Assembly: GCA_017590115.1 (NCBI GenBank)
Contig: JAGGNK010012003.1
Coordinates: 2,991,041-3,055,040 of the forward strand
Source: Montifringilla adamsi
Lineage: Eukaryota > Chordata > Aves > Passeriformes > Passeridae
Direction of reading: 5' to 3'
DNA length: 64,000 bases
The notes below the pieces were generated by a model that made no database searches, was not told where the DNA came from, and worked only from the letters and a program-made list of their open reading frames with translations. The first letter of the stretch is position 1; each line of letters starts with the position of its first letter. The position numbers and the translations under genes are program-made. Below, piece by piece: positions 1 to 11,836 of this stretch.

Positions 1-2625
1 CTTTGCAGAGTCCCCAGAGTCACCCAGCCCTGCTCCTGCCTCCCTGGGCTCTGGGGGCCCAGGCTCAGCTCCCTGCTCCCAGCAAGATCTGCCTGGGTTT
101 ATTTTATTTATTATTTTTTTTAAGGCTGTGCTGTCACATGGCGTTAGCGGTCCTGCCTTCAGCCAGCCACAGCCTGCCACTGTTGCTTAGCAACTCTGAT
201 GATCTCCAAAATCCAAATTGCTGAAACTCCAGAGCACAGGAGGGATGGGAGCTGCTACGTGGGGGGAGAGGGGCTCAGCTCTCCTCAGGCCTCAAATCTG
301 TGCTCAGAGAGGGGGCAGGAGGGTCAGGCAAGCCAAGCGTCAGCTCCAGCCTGCTCACCATTGCTCTGGCTGAGGCAGGGCATCTTTTAGTGGGGCTTTT
401 TGTGCTCTTTGCAGGATAACTGAGGTCAGGGGAGCAGAAAATAGGCTTCCTAGGGTTTGCCCTGCCTCAGTTTCCCTCCCTGTATCCCCCTACAAGCAAA
501 TTCCTGCTCTGAAATCTGCCCCTCAGCAGAGGCTGGGGATGTTTCCATGGCAAGAGGAGCCATCACATGAAGATTTTGGTGTAAGAGCAGCTCCTTTGCT
601 GCTGAGCTCCCTAGACACAGCTCTGCCATCACACCCTGTGCTGGGGTAGCAGCCAAAATTGCAGCTTCTCATTCCAATCCTGCATCCCTGCTCCCCAGGG
701 AATGCCTTTACTCCAACAGCACCTCCCAGCAGAGGGGAGGCTGCTGTGGCAGGCGTCAGGGTTGCTGGAGAAAGTCCTTGCCAGTAGTTCCACCTTCAGG
801 ATGCACATCCAGAGGGGTGAGGTTTAACCACAGCCTGTCCAAATGGGGCAAACAAAATCCCATTTAATACCAGCAACCCTCTCAGACAAGGATGTCCTGT
901 CTGAGCCTGTGCTTGTGTTGGACACTGTGCCTTCCCAAAGGCCTGGGGGCTCCTCTTGATGGCTTGGGAGCATGAGAATATGGGGATTAGGGCTTCATTG
1001 CTGGTGGTGATGTCCTTTCAGCATGGATTAATCCCAGCCACGCTCCCTGTGAGCAGGGGACTGCTCTGCACTGCCCATTTCCCAAGTCTGGCTGAGTTTA
1101 TTGTGGAGAGGAGGAGTATGGGTGGGAGGAGGAGACAGGCAATGAAGGGTTTTAAGCAAAAGATCTCATTAGTAACATATATCAGCCAGTTTCCATAGTA
1201 ACTGGGGAAGAGAGGATGCCTAAATCTGAGTGTGTCTGGGTAGCTGCATGCCTGGACCTGCAGGGAGCTACTCTGGAGCACAGGGGTGCAGCAAAGGGTC
1301 CAGGCTGTCCTGGGGAGAGGCAGTGCATCCAAGTGTCTGCATCAGGGTGAGGATTTGCCTTTTGCTTCCTCCTCCCACCATTCCCTGGTGCATGAACAGG
1401 CTCTGCTGTCCTCTCTCCAGTCCCTCAGCACAGACTGGTGTCCCTTCTCGGATCTGGCACCCTGTGGATCTCTGTGTCTGTAGGTGCAGGGATGGGTTAG
1501 AGCTGCATGGTCACTTTGTGCTGCTCCTCTGCTGCTGTCCTGCTCCCTGTGCTCCTTAGATAGATCCCGCATTTCCTGTCTCTGACCTTTCAGTGCAAGT
1601 TGGTTTAAGGCTGTTTCTCTCCCTCACTTTTGGTCAGTAGTGCCCAGCCTGCTCTGAATGACCCAGCATAGATAAAGTGTTAAATTTCTCCTGCTGGGCA
1701 CCGGGAATGGGAATTTGCCAATGATGCTTTGGGATCTTCCACCCAAAGTGTGACTGTGCCTCTTTACAGGCATCCACAGCCTGATGTTTGCTCTGTGCTG
1801 AGGAATCCCTTGGCATCCAGGGCTGCTGGTTTGGATCCTGGTGTTATATATTTGTCTGTTTTGCTTTCCTCAAAAAGTCCCTGAGAAATAATGTGTGTGA
1901 CAATGACACCCATCCAGGGGTGCAGATGAAATCACACCTCATCTGCAAGGGCTGAGGTCAGGCTGTGTGTTAAAACTGTACCACAGCCTTGTGATGTCTA
2001 GAGACAGTGTTACCTCATCTGCAAGGGCTGTGTGTTAAAACTGTACCACAGCCTTGTGATGTCTAGAGACAGTGTCTGGGGGGTGGTTTACCCTTTCAAG
2101 TAATTGCTTTTTTAAAAAGGGAAAGGATTTTTACTACCTTGTAGGACATTGATATGGCCAGAAGTGTCTGTGTGTGAGTGAAGTAGGAGGGAGCTCTTGT
2201 GGCTGGGACAGGACCTCAGAACCTGAGCAAGCCTCAGGCTGTGATCTTTGTTCTTTTCCACCTTCATCTTCTGACTTTTTGGCTGCCTGGAGGTGGGTGG
2301 GGGTTGTAGAGAAGGCAGAGTCCTCTTCCCCTCTGAGCAGCTTTTAAAGTCTCACCTTGATCAAGTCCTGAGTGACCCAGGGCAGTGAGAGCCCTGTAAA
2401 ATGGGCAAATACTTACCAAGAGATCACAGCCTGAAGGGAATGAGGTGGGTCCATGGAGAGAACTGGAATTTTTTCTCCTTGTGTCATATGTGCTCCTGTC
2501 CCCAGGGAAGGAGCCAGCATTTCCCTGTGCCCTTGCATCCTGGGAATGCTCCCCAGGGCTCTCCTGTCTCTGCAGATGATGGATCTGAACTAACAGATGC
2601 CTTTTTTTCTCCCTTCCCTCCAAAG
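1..2625 (+). other. AP2B1: AP2B1 intron (penultimate coding intron, partial)
   Basis: This is intronic sequence that runs into the acceptor at 2624-2625 (CCAAAG, after a pyrimidine-rich stretch). No open frame in it resembles the upstream appendage-domain exon, so the preceding exon lies outside the window. The only structure seen is a short imperfect tandem duplication near 2.0 kb. Confidence 0.75.
1936..2075. repeat. Imperfect tandem duplication, about 64-75 bp unit, two copies
   Basis: The stretch beginning ACCTCATCTGCAAGGGCTG at 1936 recurs at 2012, and both copies run to GTCTAGAGACAGTGT. The first copy carries about 11 extra bases after GGGCTG. Otherwise the copies read as identical, which suggests a recent local duplication inside the AP2B1 intron. 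Confidence 0.85.
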
Positions 2626-3871
2626 ACACTGTCTCCAGCAAGCTGCAGAACAACAATGTCTACACCATTGCCAAGAGGAACGTGGAGGGGCAGGACATGC
2701 TCTACCAGTCCCTGAAGCTCACCAACGGCATCTGGATCCTGGCCGAGCTGCGCATCCAGCCCGGGAACCCCAACTACACGGTGAGGGCTCACAGCAGAGG
2801 GCAGGGCACAGCCTGGCCTCCTGCTGCCTCACCCACACACTCAGCTCTTCCTCCCTGCCCTTCCTCCCTCCCTGCTCGCTCTGTGTTGAGGGAGATGCTG
2901 TTAATTTGGCTGGAGGGGTGAGGAGTGCTTAACACGGGAAGAGTGAGGAGCAACAGAATTGCCCTGCTCTGTCACCAGTGAGCTGGGACAGTGCCTGCTC
3001 AGCAATGAGCAGTGACTTGCCAAGGTTACCCAGAGATAAAGCCAAGAGATATTAGCAAGGAAGCATTGCCAGGGTGCCCTTCCCCCTCTTGTAGACAAGG
3101 GGAAATTTATGCCCCGCCGTGTTCCCGGCTGTCTGTGGCCCTGTGCTGGCACCAGCCTGGTGCTGGTGGGAAGCTGCTCTCTGTCCTGCTTCATGCACCC
3201 CTGTGACTCTTCTCTTTGACTTCACTGCCCTTGTGAGGGACCTGTGTGTCTCTGGTATTAGAGGATTTATCTCCTGTTGGAAGCTGTGCCAGGAGTTTCA
3301 AGAGAAATCTGTGGTCTGGGGAGCTGCGGGGTGAATGTGAGCGTTGGAAGGTGATTTAAAGTGTTTGCACAAGGTTTGATGCTGCAAGCCTGGTCTCAGC
3401 CTGATCTTTGCTTTAGAGAGGAATGACAGCCAAGTTTGTGTCCATCAGGCCTGAGCAGCAGCTCTTTAGAAGCCCTTGGGTTTAGTGCTGGGATTTGCAG
3501 CCTGAAGACAAGCACAGGTCCCTTGTCTCAGTTTGGGACCATGTCCCCTTTTTCCTCCTGCCTGTGGGGCTGCCTACGTTTGCTGATAATTTGGGAACCC
3601 CACAGTGGGAGTCTGCTTTTATTTTCCTCCTGCTTTCAGCAAGCTCTGAAAGGGCAGTTTGAGGTTGATGATGAAGAAAGCAGGAAAAATATTCTGTGTG
3701 ATTGTCAGCAGCCACGTCCTGCCCATTCCCAGCTGCCCCTGTGGCCGTGGCAGGAAGCTCCAGCACTAACCTCTCCTTTTCCTCTCCTCTCCACAGCTCT
3801 CCCTGAAATGCCGAGCTCCAGAAGTGTCCCAGTACATCTACCAGGCCTACGATGCCATCTTGAAAAACTAA
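2626..3871 (+). CDS. AP2B1: AP-2 complex subunit beta, last two coding exons
   Basis: AP2B1 is the beta2-adaptin subunit of the AP-2 complex, which links cargo, the plasma membrane and clathrin during endocytosis. Two coding exons are present: 2626-2780 (GT donor at 2781) and 3797-3871 (acceptor ends at 3796, stop TAA at 3869-3871). The first starts in phase 1 and reads DTVSSKLQNNNVYTIAKRN, VEGQDMLYQSLKLTNGIW, then to GNPNYT. The second reads LSLKCRAPEVSQYIYQAYDA and ends ILKN. Together they form the end of the C-terminal appendage (ear) platform subdomain, which binds accessory proteins such as epsins, ARH and beta-arrestin. Recognition rests on near identity to the mammalian C-terminus as I know it. 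The hinge, trunk and start codon lie upstream of the window. Confidence 0.95.
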
Positions 3872-6030
3872 CAGGAGGTGGAGCCTGTGCCTCACCCTGC
3901 AGAAGGAGGGGGGGAAAAGGGGTCCCCAGAGCCTCCTTCACCGCCAGCGCAGGGAAAAGCACTCGCAACTGGAAGCAGCTGTATTCATGTGTAGGATTTC
4001 AGTCAAAGGCACTGATTAAACAAGGTAGCAATTAGTATTCACGTGCTAACGATGATAGGGAACAAGCCCCTTTGGTATTTTTAGTGTCCATGGAGTTTGT
4101 AACCACTGCTTCAAACTACTCCCATGTGCCCCCCGCCCCTCACTCATTCGTTCTCGTGGGCTTCTCTCCATTTTGTGCCAATGTTCAGTGTTTTCTAAAT
4201 GGCTTTAGGTGTAGTTTGGATTTTGTAAAATAACTGCTCATTGGAAAAACAGAAAAACACCGAGCAAAAACCACACATCTGCTCATTAAAACAAGGCAAA
4301 AGTGTCGAAAACATAACACTGCACTTTATTTTATATTTTTATACTTTTTTTTTTGAGGTTTTCTATAGTAATTGGCTTAAAGAGAAGGTGATTGCAAGGA
4401 AGTCTTGGGAGCCCTGCAGGGACATTGGGCTCTAGCAGGGTGAGCACAGCCTCTGGGAATTAGGAACAGAGCCATCAGTGGGGTCCTAGGAGGGGGATGG
4501 AGCCCTAAGGAGGGGTTTTTATTACTCTTGTGCTGGCTTCAATGGTGTTTTCACTCCAGCCATCTGCCTGCCTCATGAGCTGGTGATTTGAGGAGTGAGG
4601 CTGTTTTTGTGTGGGGAGGAGCTGCAGGCCTGGATGGGACCAGGACAGGAGTGGATGAAATGAAAGAGCTGAGCCTGCTGTTAGAGCAAAAGGCTCATGC
4701 CAGAGCTCCTGCTGTGGTCTCTGCGTCCTCACCCATGTGCAGCCCCTCTTCCTCCCATTTTTTCTGTGCCTGCTGAGGCCCAGCTGCCTCCTCAGCCATC
4801 CCTGAGCTGTGCCCCCCTGTCCCAGTGCTGGCCCTGGCAATTCCCAGGCTCGTGGTGGCACATCCAGATGTGGCACTGCCACTTCCCCAGTGGGGCTGCA
4901 GTGTCAGCCAGGCCCCCACAGAGAGGGGCTGCTGCTGGCAGTGCCCCAGGATGCCAGGGGAGTGGAATGGCTCTCCCTGTTGCCATGCTGCCCCCAAACC
5001 CCAGGCTGGGCATGGTGGGAGGTGGTTTGGGCTTGGCAGTGTTTGCTCCCTGCCTGCTTGGGGCACTCAGCTTCCAGCTGGGCTGGGTGGAGCAGCTCAT
5101 GGAAGGGTTTCTCCCGTTGGTAGCTCTACTCTTTGTGCCCAGAGCCAGCCAGGTTCCTGCTCTGAGTCCCTGTCCCAAGCAGCCCCATGCCCTGGCCCCT
5201 CTTTTCCAAGCTGTCCCTTAGAGCCCCTTAGAGGAGTGTTTCCCTTCCATTCCACAGCTGTGGAGTTGCCCCATTGCAACCACTCAGTGCTGCAGCAACA
5301 GCAGTGAAAGCAAAGCCTCCTGCATGTCCCTGCTCCATCCATAGCTTGTCCTGCTTAATGCAAGCCCCAGTCCAGATCAGCCTCTCCCTCCCCAGCATGC
5401 TTGGGCATCTGCACCCCAGCTAACAAAGCTCTTGCGTGTCGCAACCCCCCTGTTGTCCTTTTAGATGCCACTTTCAAAGTCAGTAAATGTTTCACGGTGG
5501 GAGATCGTTCATCAGGGCTTTGGCACTGGCTGCAGCCAAGAAACCAGTGCTGGGAAAAGGTCACAGTGTCCTGGGAGAGGCTCCAGCAGGACCCAGGAGC
5601 TGCACGACCCTGAGGAAGGTGGTGTCCCTGTGTAGGAACCCCTGTGCTCTGCCTGGGGGGAAGAAAGTGGGGCAGAGCTGGAACAACCCAGCCCTTGAGC
5701 CTTGCCCACGTGTGCTGGGAGGCGATTTGCTCCAAGCCCTGCGGGTTTAGTGTAAAAATCATTAACGGAGCAATTAAGGAAGCGCCAGTGGCACTGATGC
5801 TGTGTGGGGCAGGGAGGAGAGCGCAGCTTCGGCGTGGGGAGGGGTCGCTGAGCCCCCCCTTCTCTGGCCAAATTCCTTCCCAGCCTTTGGGATGGGTGTC
5901 TCAGCCCGGGGCGGAGCCGGGGCTCGTCGGTGGCGTTCCCTCCGCCCCTGCTCGTTCGAGTGTTCCCGTTCGTGTTGCTCTTCAGGCTTTCCCTGCCCTC
6001 CGTGTCAATAAAGTCATTTCCACGAGGCTC
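3872..6030 (+). other. AP2B1: AP2B1 3'UTR
   Basis: The sequence after the AP2B1 stop contains no further recognisable exon. It runs to a canonical AATAAA at 6007-6012 with a GT-rich stretch just downstream. About 2.1 kb is a plausible 3'UTR length for this gene. An earlier ATTAAA at 4285-4290, followed by T-rich sequence, could be a proximal poly(A) site giving a UTR of about 430 nt. Confidence 0.65.
6007..6012 (+). terminator. AP2B1 distal poly(A) signal
   Basis: AATAAA lies in TGTCAATAAAGTC and is followed 20-45 bases later by GT-rich sequence (CTGCGTGTGGCTCTGTGGG). That is the usual arrangement of hexamer, cleavage site and downstream element. Confidence 0.7.
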
Positions 6031-8750
6031 TGGCTGCGTGTGGCTCTGTGGGAATGGGGAGAGGAGCCATTCCCCTGATGCTGGCTCTGCCCAGGGGAGC
6101 AGCAGGGCTGAAGGCTGCATTTGGTGGGAAGGAGACTGTTTGCTCACCAGGCTTCTTTTCCCACCAGCCCCTTCTGCAGCACAGCACCCCTAAATTTGGG
6201 GCTTGCAGGAGGAGGAGGCAGCAAGTTTCCTTGGTGCTCCAACAGCTGCTTCTCCTCATCTCAAAGGGCAGCAGGGACAGATTGAGATGCGGAGCAGGAG
6301 ATGGGTGTACCCATTTAGCCCTTTTGGGGCTCCGGGGTTGCTGTGTGTAGTGTGACCTGTTTTCCCCGTGGTGAAATGGTAAAATCCTGGGAGTCAGTGA
6401 TGTGTTTGGATTGCTTTGCACTGGTGCTGCTGTTTCTCAGAGGGCTTTGCCATCTCTGGTCCCATCTCAAGCAGGATGGGTTGGGCTGCAAAACCTCTGT
6501 GCCAGGCCAGAGCCAAGCTCAGTACTTGAAGTGGTCAGAAATCCAACAGAATAAGCAGCAGGTTTGGGGGGTGTTGCTCTGAAGCAGGGTAGCCTTTTCC
6601 CTCACCCTGCCCAGCCTTGGCTGAGCAGCACCTGGATTTTTGGGAACTTCCACCCTCTGTGGAGGGCAGGTACCATATCCACCAGTGTTGCCCTGCACTG
6701 GATGGTTTTGTGTTGGAAGCAGGTGTACGTGTCAGGTAACAACAATGACAGGCTGGCTTGGGGTCCGTGATCTTGCTGTTGTGTCCCTTCCTGCATCCCT
6801 GGTGTGCCTGGGATGGGATCATCATTCCCTGCTGGAGATGGGCCTGGAGCAGCATTTGGCCCCACAGGAACAAAAGCTGCTGTGGGATGCTCGGGGCTCT
6901 GCCCTGTGTGCTGCTGTCCCTTCATGTCCTGTGGCAAAGGAAAAGGTTTCATCCTCCCTCCCTGCTCTGCCAGAGGCTCCTGGAGAACAAACTGGTCTTT
7001 GCTGCTGCTGTGGATTTGCAGACATTCTGTGCCCTGTCAGCAGGGACACACCAACCCCCTGGGAGCTGGCTTTGTCATTGGCAGTGTCACCCGTGGGGCT
7101 CAGGGGACACAGGTGGTGCTCCCTGAGCTGGGAACTGCCGGGGGGGAATTGGTCCCCAGAGCCTTCCCTGTTCCCGAGGCCACACTGTGGGACAGGGACT
7201 TCTGAGCTGTGCCTTCCTGCTCTGGCTGGAGCTGGGGCAAATCCCACTGTGCTGGGCGGGCTCCCCAAAATCCTGCTGCTCCCGCTGGCCTCACACCCAT
7301 CCTGCTCCGTGCCAGTGCCAGCAGCTCCCTGAGCCCATGAAGGGCTGTGGGGGAGACAGGGACTCAGGGGAGGAGGCAGGAGCTGACCACAGCCACCAGC
7401 TCTGCCCGTCCCCTGCTGCCACCTGCACATCAGGACGCAGGAACTCTTGGATGGATGATTTTAGCTTTGCCTTGCACTTGTGTCGCTGAGACTGGGATAA
7501 ACCTCCCAACCAGCAGGAACATGCCGGGATCCAGCCCCACTCCCCTCCCCCCCGTCCTCGTGTATTAAATTTCACACATAAAACTGCAACTGAAGAGCAT
7601 CTCGGAGGGAACTGCTAAAAATAGCCCCGAGGCTGGAGCCTGAATTGTGCAGGAGAGTTCATGTGCAGCCCGATCCCTGCGCTCTCCCGGCAACATTCCC
7701 GGGCTCGGCGCTGCTTTATGGCCATGCGGGGAATGGGAGCAGCATCTCGGGCTGCCGATAACCCCAGGGACACACAAATACTGCCCTGCTGCGAGCATCG
7801 GGCAGCTCTGCAGGGAAATAACGCCCCGATCTCTGCCAGCCCGGGTGCAAGACGGGACACGGCGAAGGGGCTGTGACCCCCTCTGCCTGCTGCTGCTGCC
7901 AGGGTGGCACAAAGGCTGTCCTTGTGCCCCCCGTGGGGCTGTGTCTGCCGTCCCCTTGTCCCCCAGGAGGGATGTGACATTGTGTTTCCCCCTGCACCCC
8001 CTCCTCCCCCTGGAGAGGAGCCCCCGGAGATGATGTTTTTTCCCAGCCGAAGGTGCTGACGAGGCTGGGGGGAGCCCGGCCGAGCTGCCGGAGCTCGGGC
8101 TCAGCCAAGCCCGTGTGTGATCGCCGCCAGACCTGTGCAGACACCTCGGTGCTCGCCGGTGTCACAGGCAGCCGGAGTGGGGTCTGGGGGCTGTTCCGAG
8201 GAGCAGAGGGGTGCAGGGATTCCATCAGCAGCGTGTCCCGGGGGGCTGGACCATGGTCCTGGAGGTGCAGGCAGCATCTTCCCTCTGTCCAGCACGCAGG
8301 TAAAAGCTCCGTGCGGGGTGACCCAAAAATGCAGGCACTGCAACAGGAATGTCCCTCCTCTGGTGGGGCCTGCGGCCAGCCTGGGCTCAGGGTCCCCCCG
8401 GGCACAGAGAAGCCCCCAGCCCCTCCAGGGGCCGGCACGGCAGGAGGTGAAGCGATGTGCCCCAGAGCGCAGCGAGCAGCGGTGTCGGAGGAGGGAAAGA
8501 AGCCCTGGGAGGGCTCCTGCCCACCTCCCCCGAGGGAGTCCGGCCCGTGGGACTCGTCCGGGGTGGGCATGAGAGCCCAGATGCCGCCGGGCGAGGGAAG
8601 GGGTGACGCCGCTGCACCCAGCACACTGCAGGGGGGACATGGGAGGGTCTTTTCCCATCGGCGCCTCCCCAGAGCCCCGGGAGAAGCCGGTGTCTCTGCT
8701 GGATTCCTGCGGCTCGCTCTGTGCATTCCCTGCCTCCTTTCCCGGGTGCT
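6031..8750. other. Intergenic region AP2B1-RASL10B
   Basis: GC-rich unique sequence with many spurious open frames on both strands. None shows a protein family signature or exon-like boundaries that fit either neighbour. A perfect MEF2-type site lies near 7.6 kb (separate entry). Confidence 0.6.
7615..7624. promoter_or_regulatory. MEF2-type site between AP2B1 and RASL10B
   Basis: CTAAAAATAG is a perfect match to the MEF2 consensus. It sits in a short less GC-rich patch (about 7.55-7.66 kb) about 2 kb upstream of the RASL10B CpG island. A ten-base match can occur by chance, so any function is inference. Confidence 0.25.
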
Positions 8751-9073
8751 GCCTCCTTCCCTCCAGGGCACTGCCCGCATCCTTCCCGGGCATCCTCTGC
8801 ATCCCTGCCTGGGCAGAGCCTCCTTCCCTCCCCGGGCGCTGCCTGCATCCCTTCCTTAGCTCTGCCTCCCTCCCTCCATCCCTCCCTCCATCCCTCCCCA
8901 GGCGCTGCCCGCCTCCCGCCTGGGCATCCCCGCCATCCCACCGGGCTCTGCCGCCTCCATCCGTGCCCGGACACCGCCGGCCCCCCCGCCGTGCCCCGGC
9001 CGGGCTCCCCGCTCCCCGCCGTCGCCCCCCGGTGTGGCCGCGCCGGGCGGGGGCCGTGCCGGGCCGGGGCTCT

Positions 9074-9652
9074 NNNNNNNNNNNNNNNNNNNNNNNNNNN
9101 NNNNNNNNNNNNNNNNNNNNNNNNNNNNNNNNNNNNNNNNNNNNNNNNNNNNNNNNNNNNNNNNNNNNNNNNNNNNNNNNNNNNNNNNNNNNNNNNNNNN
9201 NNNNNNNNNNNNNNNNNNNNNNNNNNNNNNNNNNNNNNNNNNNNNNNNNNNNNNNNNNNNNNNNNNNNNNNNNNNNNNNNNNNNNNNNNNNNNNNNNNNN
9301 NNNNNNNNNNNNNNNNNNNNNNNNNNNNNNNNNNNNNNNNNNNNNNNNNNNNNNNNNNNNNNNNNNNNNNNNNNNNNNNNNNNNNNNNNNNNNNNNNNNN
9401 NNNNNNNNNNNNNNNNNNNNNNNNNNNNNNNNNNNNNNNNNNNNNNNNNNNNNNNNNNNNNNNNNNNNNNNNNNNNNNNNNNNNNNNNNNNNNNNNNNNN
9501 NNNNNNNNNNNNNNNNNNNNNNNNNNNNNNNNNNNNNNNNNNNNNNNNNNNNNNNNNNNNNNNNNNNNNNNNNNNNNNNNNNNNNNNNNNNNNNNNNNNN
9601 NNNNNNNNNNNNNNNNNNNNNNNNNNNNNNNNNNNNNNNNNNNNNNNNNNNN
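9074..9652. other. Assembly gap (579 Ns)
   Basis: A continuous run of N inside the GC-richest part of the window. Long open frames reported across it are artefacts, because N codons cannot contain stops. GC-rich avian promoters often drop out of short-read assemblies, which is the likely cause. Confidence 0.99.
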
Positions 9653-9714
9653 GGGGCTCGCCGCATGGCTCCGCCGCCCGCCGGGGCGCCGCCGGCCCGG
9701 GCCGCCGCTGCCAG
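9653..9714 (+). other. RASL10B: Probable 3' part of RASL10B exon 1 (5'UTR) with an upstream ATG
   Basis: The bases just after the gap end in CTGCCAG followed by GTACGG at 9715, a good donor. If spliced to 11720, the ATG at 9665 opens an upstream frame of 28 codons ending at TGA 11751-11753, before the true start at 11837. The exon call is inference from the splice motifs and position. Its 5' end is unknown because of the gap. Confidence 0.4.
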
Positions 9715-11719
9715 GTACGGGGGATCCGCCGGGAAGGGAAGGGAAGGGCAGGACGCGGGGGGCAAAGTTACCGCTGGGCAGGGCCGGGGGTGGCTGGGAT
9801 GAGGGGACGAGGGGGAAAGTTGAGCGCCGGTGCTCTCCGCTCCCTTCTCCCGCCGGCACGGCGGGTGCGGGTGTCGTCTCCCCTCGGCATCCCCCGATCC
9901 CCTCCAGCCCCAGCGACCCCGCGGGCTGGGGGTGCTGCGCTGCCCAGCGGGGCCTGAGCATCCCCGGGAGGGTCTGGAAGCGGGGGGTGCGGGGAACGGG
10001 GGGTGCGGGATGTGGGGGGGAGGGATGTGGGGTGAGGGACTCCGCCCCCTCCCTACGGAGCTCAGGGGTTGCTCCTTCCAGTGCCCCAGGCGTGGCAGCG
10101 TGGCCAAGGTCGCAGCGGGGGCCGCAGCCACCTTTCCCGGAGCCCCCTGCAAGCCCCCGCCCGGCCCTGCAGCCCGCGGAGCCCGGCCTGGTGCTGAGCG
10201 CCCGAGGAGCCGCCAATGGTCCCTGCCCCACCGCCCCACCGTGGGGTGCCCCGAAGGCTCCCCCCGCTGTGCCTCAGTTTCCCACAGTGGCTGCTTGTAG
10301 GGCCGGGGACCATCAGGTCGGGCTCTGATGCTTTTGGGGTGCAGCGTCCCCGTGTGCCAGCACAGAGGGCGGTGAGGCTCTGGCGGAGGCAGAGCGGGGC
10401 TCAGCCCGTGCCCCAGTTCCAGCGAGCCCTGAGGGCACTGGGTTTCCAGTTGTGTCGCTCCATCACGCTCCGGCCCCGCAGAGGAGCTGGGGCCGCTGCT
10501 GTGAGGAGGAAGGGTTCGTGGGGACGGGGCTGTCCCTGCAGCAGAGTGGCCCCTGGGACCTGCAGTGACAGTGCTGTCTGCTGGCGGATAAAGGCCCTGG
10601 CAGGGTCGGGACTGGGGGCTCCTGCAACCCCCATTTCCCTGCATCTGGCACAGAAACATTCCCACTGCGGGGCTGGGGACAGCCAGCACCCCGGGGGACA
10701 GTGCCAGCAGCACGGGGGGACAGGGTCCCCGGTCCTGGCGTGAGGGGGGTGATGGTGGTGTGAGCCATGGCCCAGGGAAGGGATCCCGGGAAGCTTGGCT
10801 ACTCCAGCACCCAGCAGTGGGAACCGCTGTGCCCAGGCTCCCCCCGGGGTAAATAATCTCCATCAAACAGGCACAACAGGGTGTTTGAACCTGACACTTT
10901 CAGCTGCCGTCCTGCACTTCGGAGGTGGTTGGGTGGTTTTTAGGGAAAATGGGCCAGAAACTGGTCAAAGCATCCACACTTTGGGATAAAGCACAAGCTG
11001 CTTCCTGGGGATGAGAGCCAGTGGAAGCGGGACCCATCCCCTCGCCCGTGCCGTGCCCATCCCAGCTCCTGGTCGGGAGCCCCGTGCCAGCGGGTGTTTG
11101 GACTCCTCAGGCTCAGCTCCCACATCCCTGTGTGTGGGTTATCCCCCCGTGTCCCCCCACACGTAGGCCCGGCCCCGGGGCCCTCCGGCCTCAGCACAGC
11201 GGTGGCTCTGGGCTCACCCTGTCAGCTGGCTCGCAAATGAGTCCCCATCAAGTTAATTGCCCAGGCGCTCAAAGCCTGAAACGAAACGTTCAAGCTGTCG
11301 CTCGCAGGCGCACGGCGATCTCCCCCCGCCCGCAAAAGGCAATTCCGGCTGTCCAAGGCGAGGGAAGATGGATTCCCCGCCTTGGGAAGCACCGGGAAGG
11401 AGCAGCTGAGGACGGTGGCCGTGGGTTGAGTGCCCAGCACAGCCTGGGACCCTGAGCAAACCCTGAGCTGCAGACAGAGCCTTTCCTTGTTCTGGTACTG
11501 AAAGGGCTGAATGTGCCTGTGAGAACCTTCCTGGAACAAAGTTCACCCAAATCCTGCCTCTCCTTGGCCGCTGGGCTTGGAGGTTGAAGGGAGACCCTGA
11601 GGTCCTGCAGTGCCAAGACCGCCGGGTGCATCGTCAGCTCCTGCTCGAAAAAACACCCCCTGAAGCACCACCAGTGCAACTCCAGGGTGTCTCTGACCAG
11701 CTTCCTCTTGGCCTTGCAG
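9715..11719 (+). other. RASL10B: Probable RASL10B first (5'UTR) intron
   Basis: The stretch between the donor at 9715 and the acceptor TTGGCCTTGCAG ending at 11719. It is GC-rich at its 5' end and becomes ordinary after about 10.8 kb. No coding exon or repeat family is recognisable in it. Confidence 0.45.
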
Positions 11720-11836
11720 TGACGGGGAGCCCCGGAGGGGAAATGCATCCTGAATGGGGCTGAGGCCCCCTGCTCGGGAATATGCAGCCTCGGCACCGCG
11801 GAGGCAGCACCAGGGCAGCGGCCGGCGCGCAGCGGG
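11720..11836 (+). other. RASL10B: RASL10B 5'UTR part of exon 2
   Basis: A pyrimidine-rich acceptor (CTTCCTCTTGGCCTTGCAG) ends at 11719. From there to the start codon is 117 nt with no further acceptor needed. The start at 11837 is chosen because the frame enters the conserved Ras G1 region at once and the total length then equals the usual 203 residues. The context GCGGGATGG is acceptable. Confidence 0.55.

Larger units (their letters stand above)
8750..10320 (+). promoter_or_regulatory. CpG island, probable RASL10B promoter and exon 1 region
   Basis: Both sides of the assembly gap are extremely C+G rich with many CpG dinucleotides (for example GCCGCCCGCCGGGGCGCC at 9673-9690). The right side contains a splice donor at 9715, and the next acceptor is upstream of the RASL10B start codon. 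This fits a CpG-island promoter with a noncoding first exon for RASL10B. The core promoter and start site are probably inside the gap. Confidence 0.6.

Noticed and set aside
8101..10866. Very long open frames on both strands across the assembly gap
   Set aside because: They exist only because the 579 Ns cannot hold stop codons and the flanks are extremely GC-rich. No domain or splice structure supports them.
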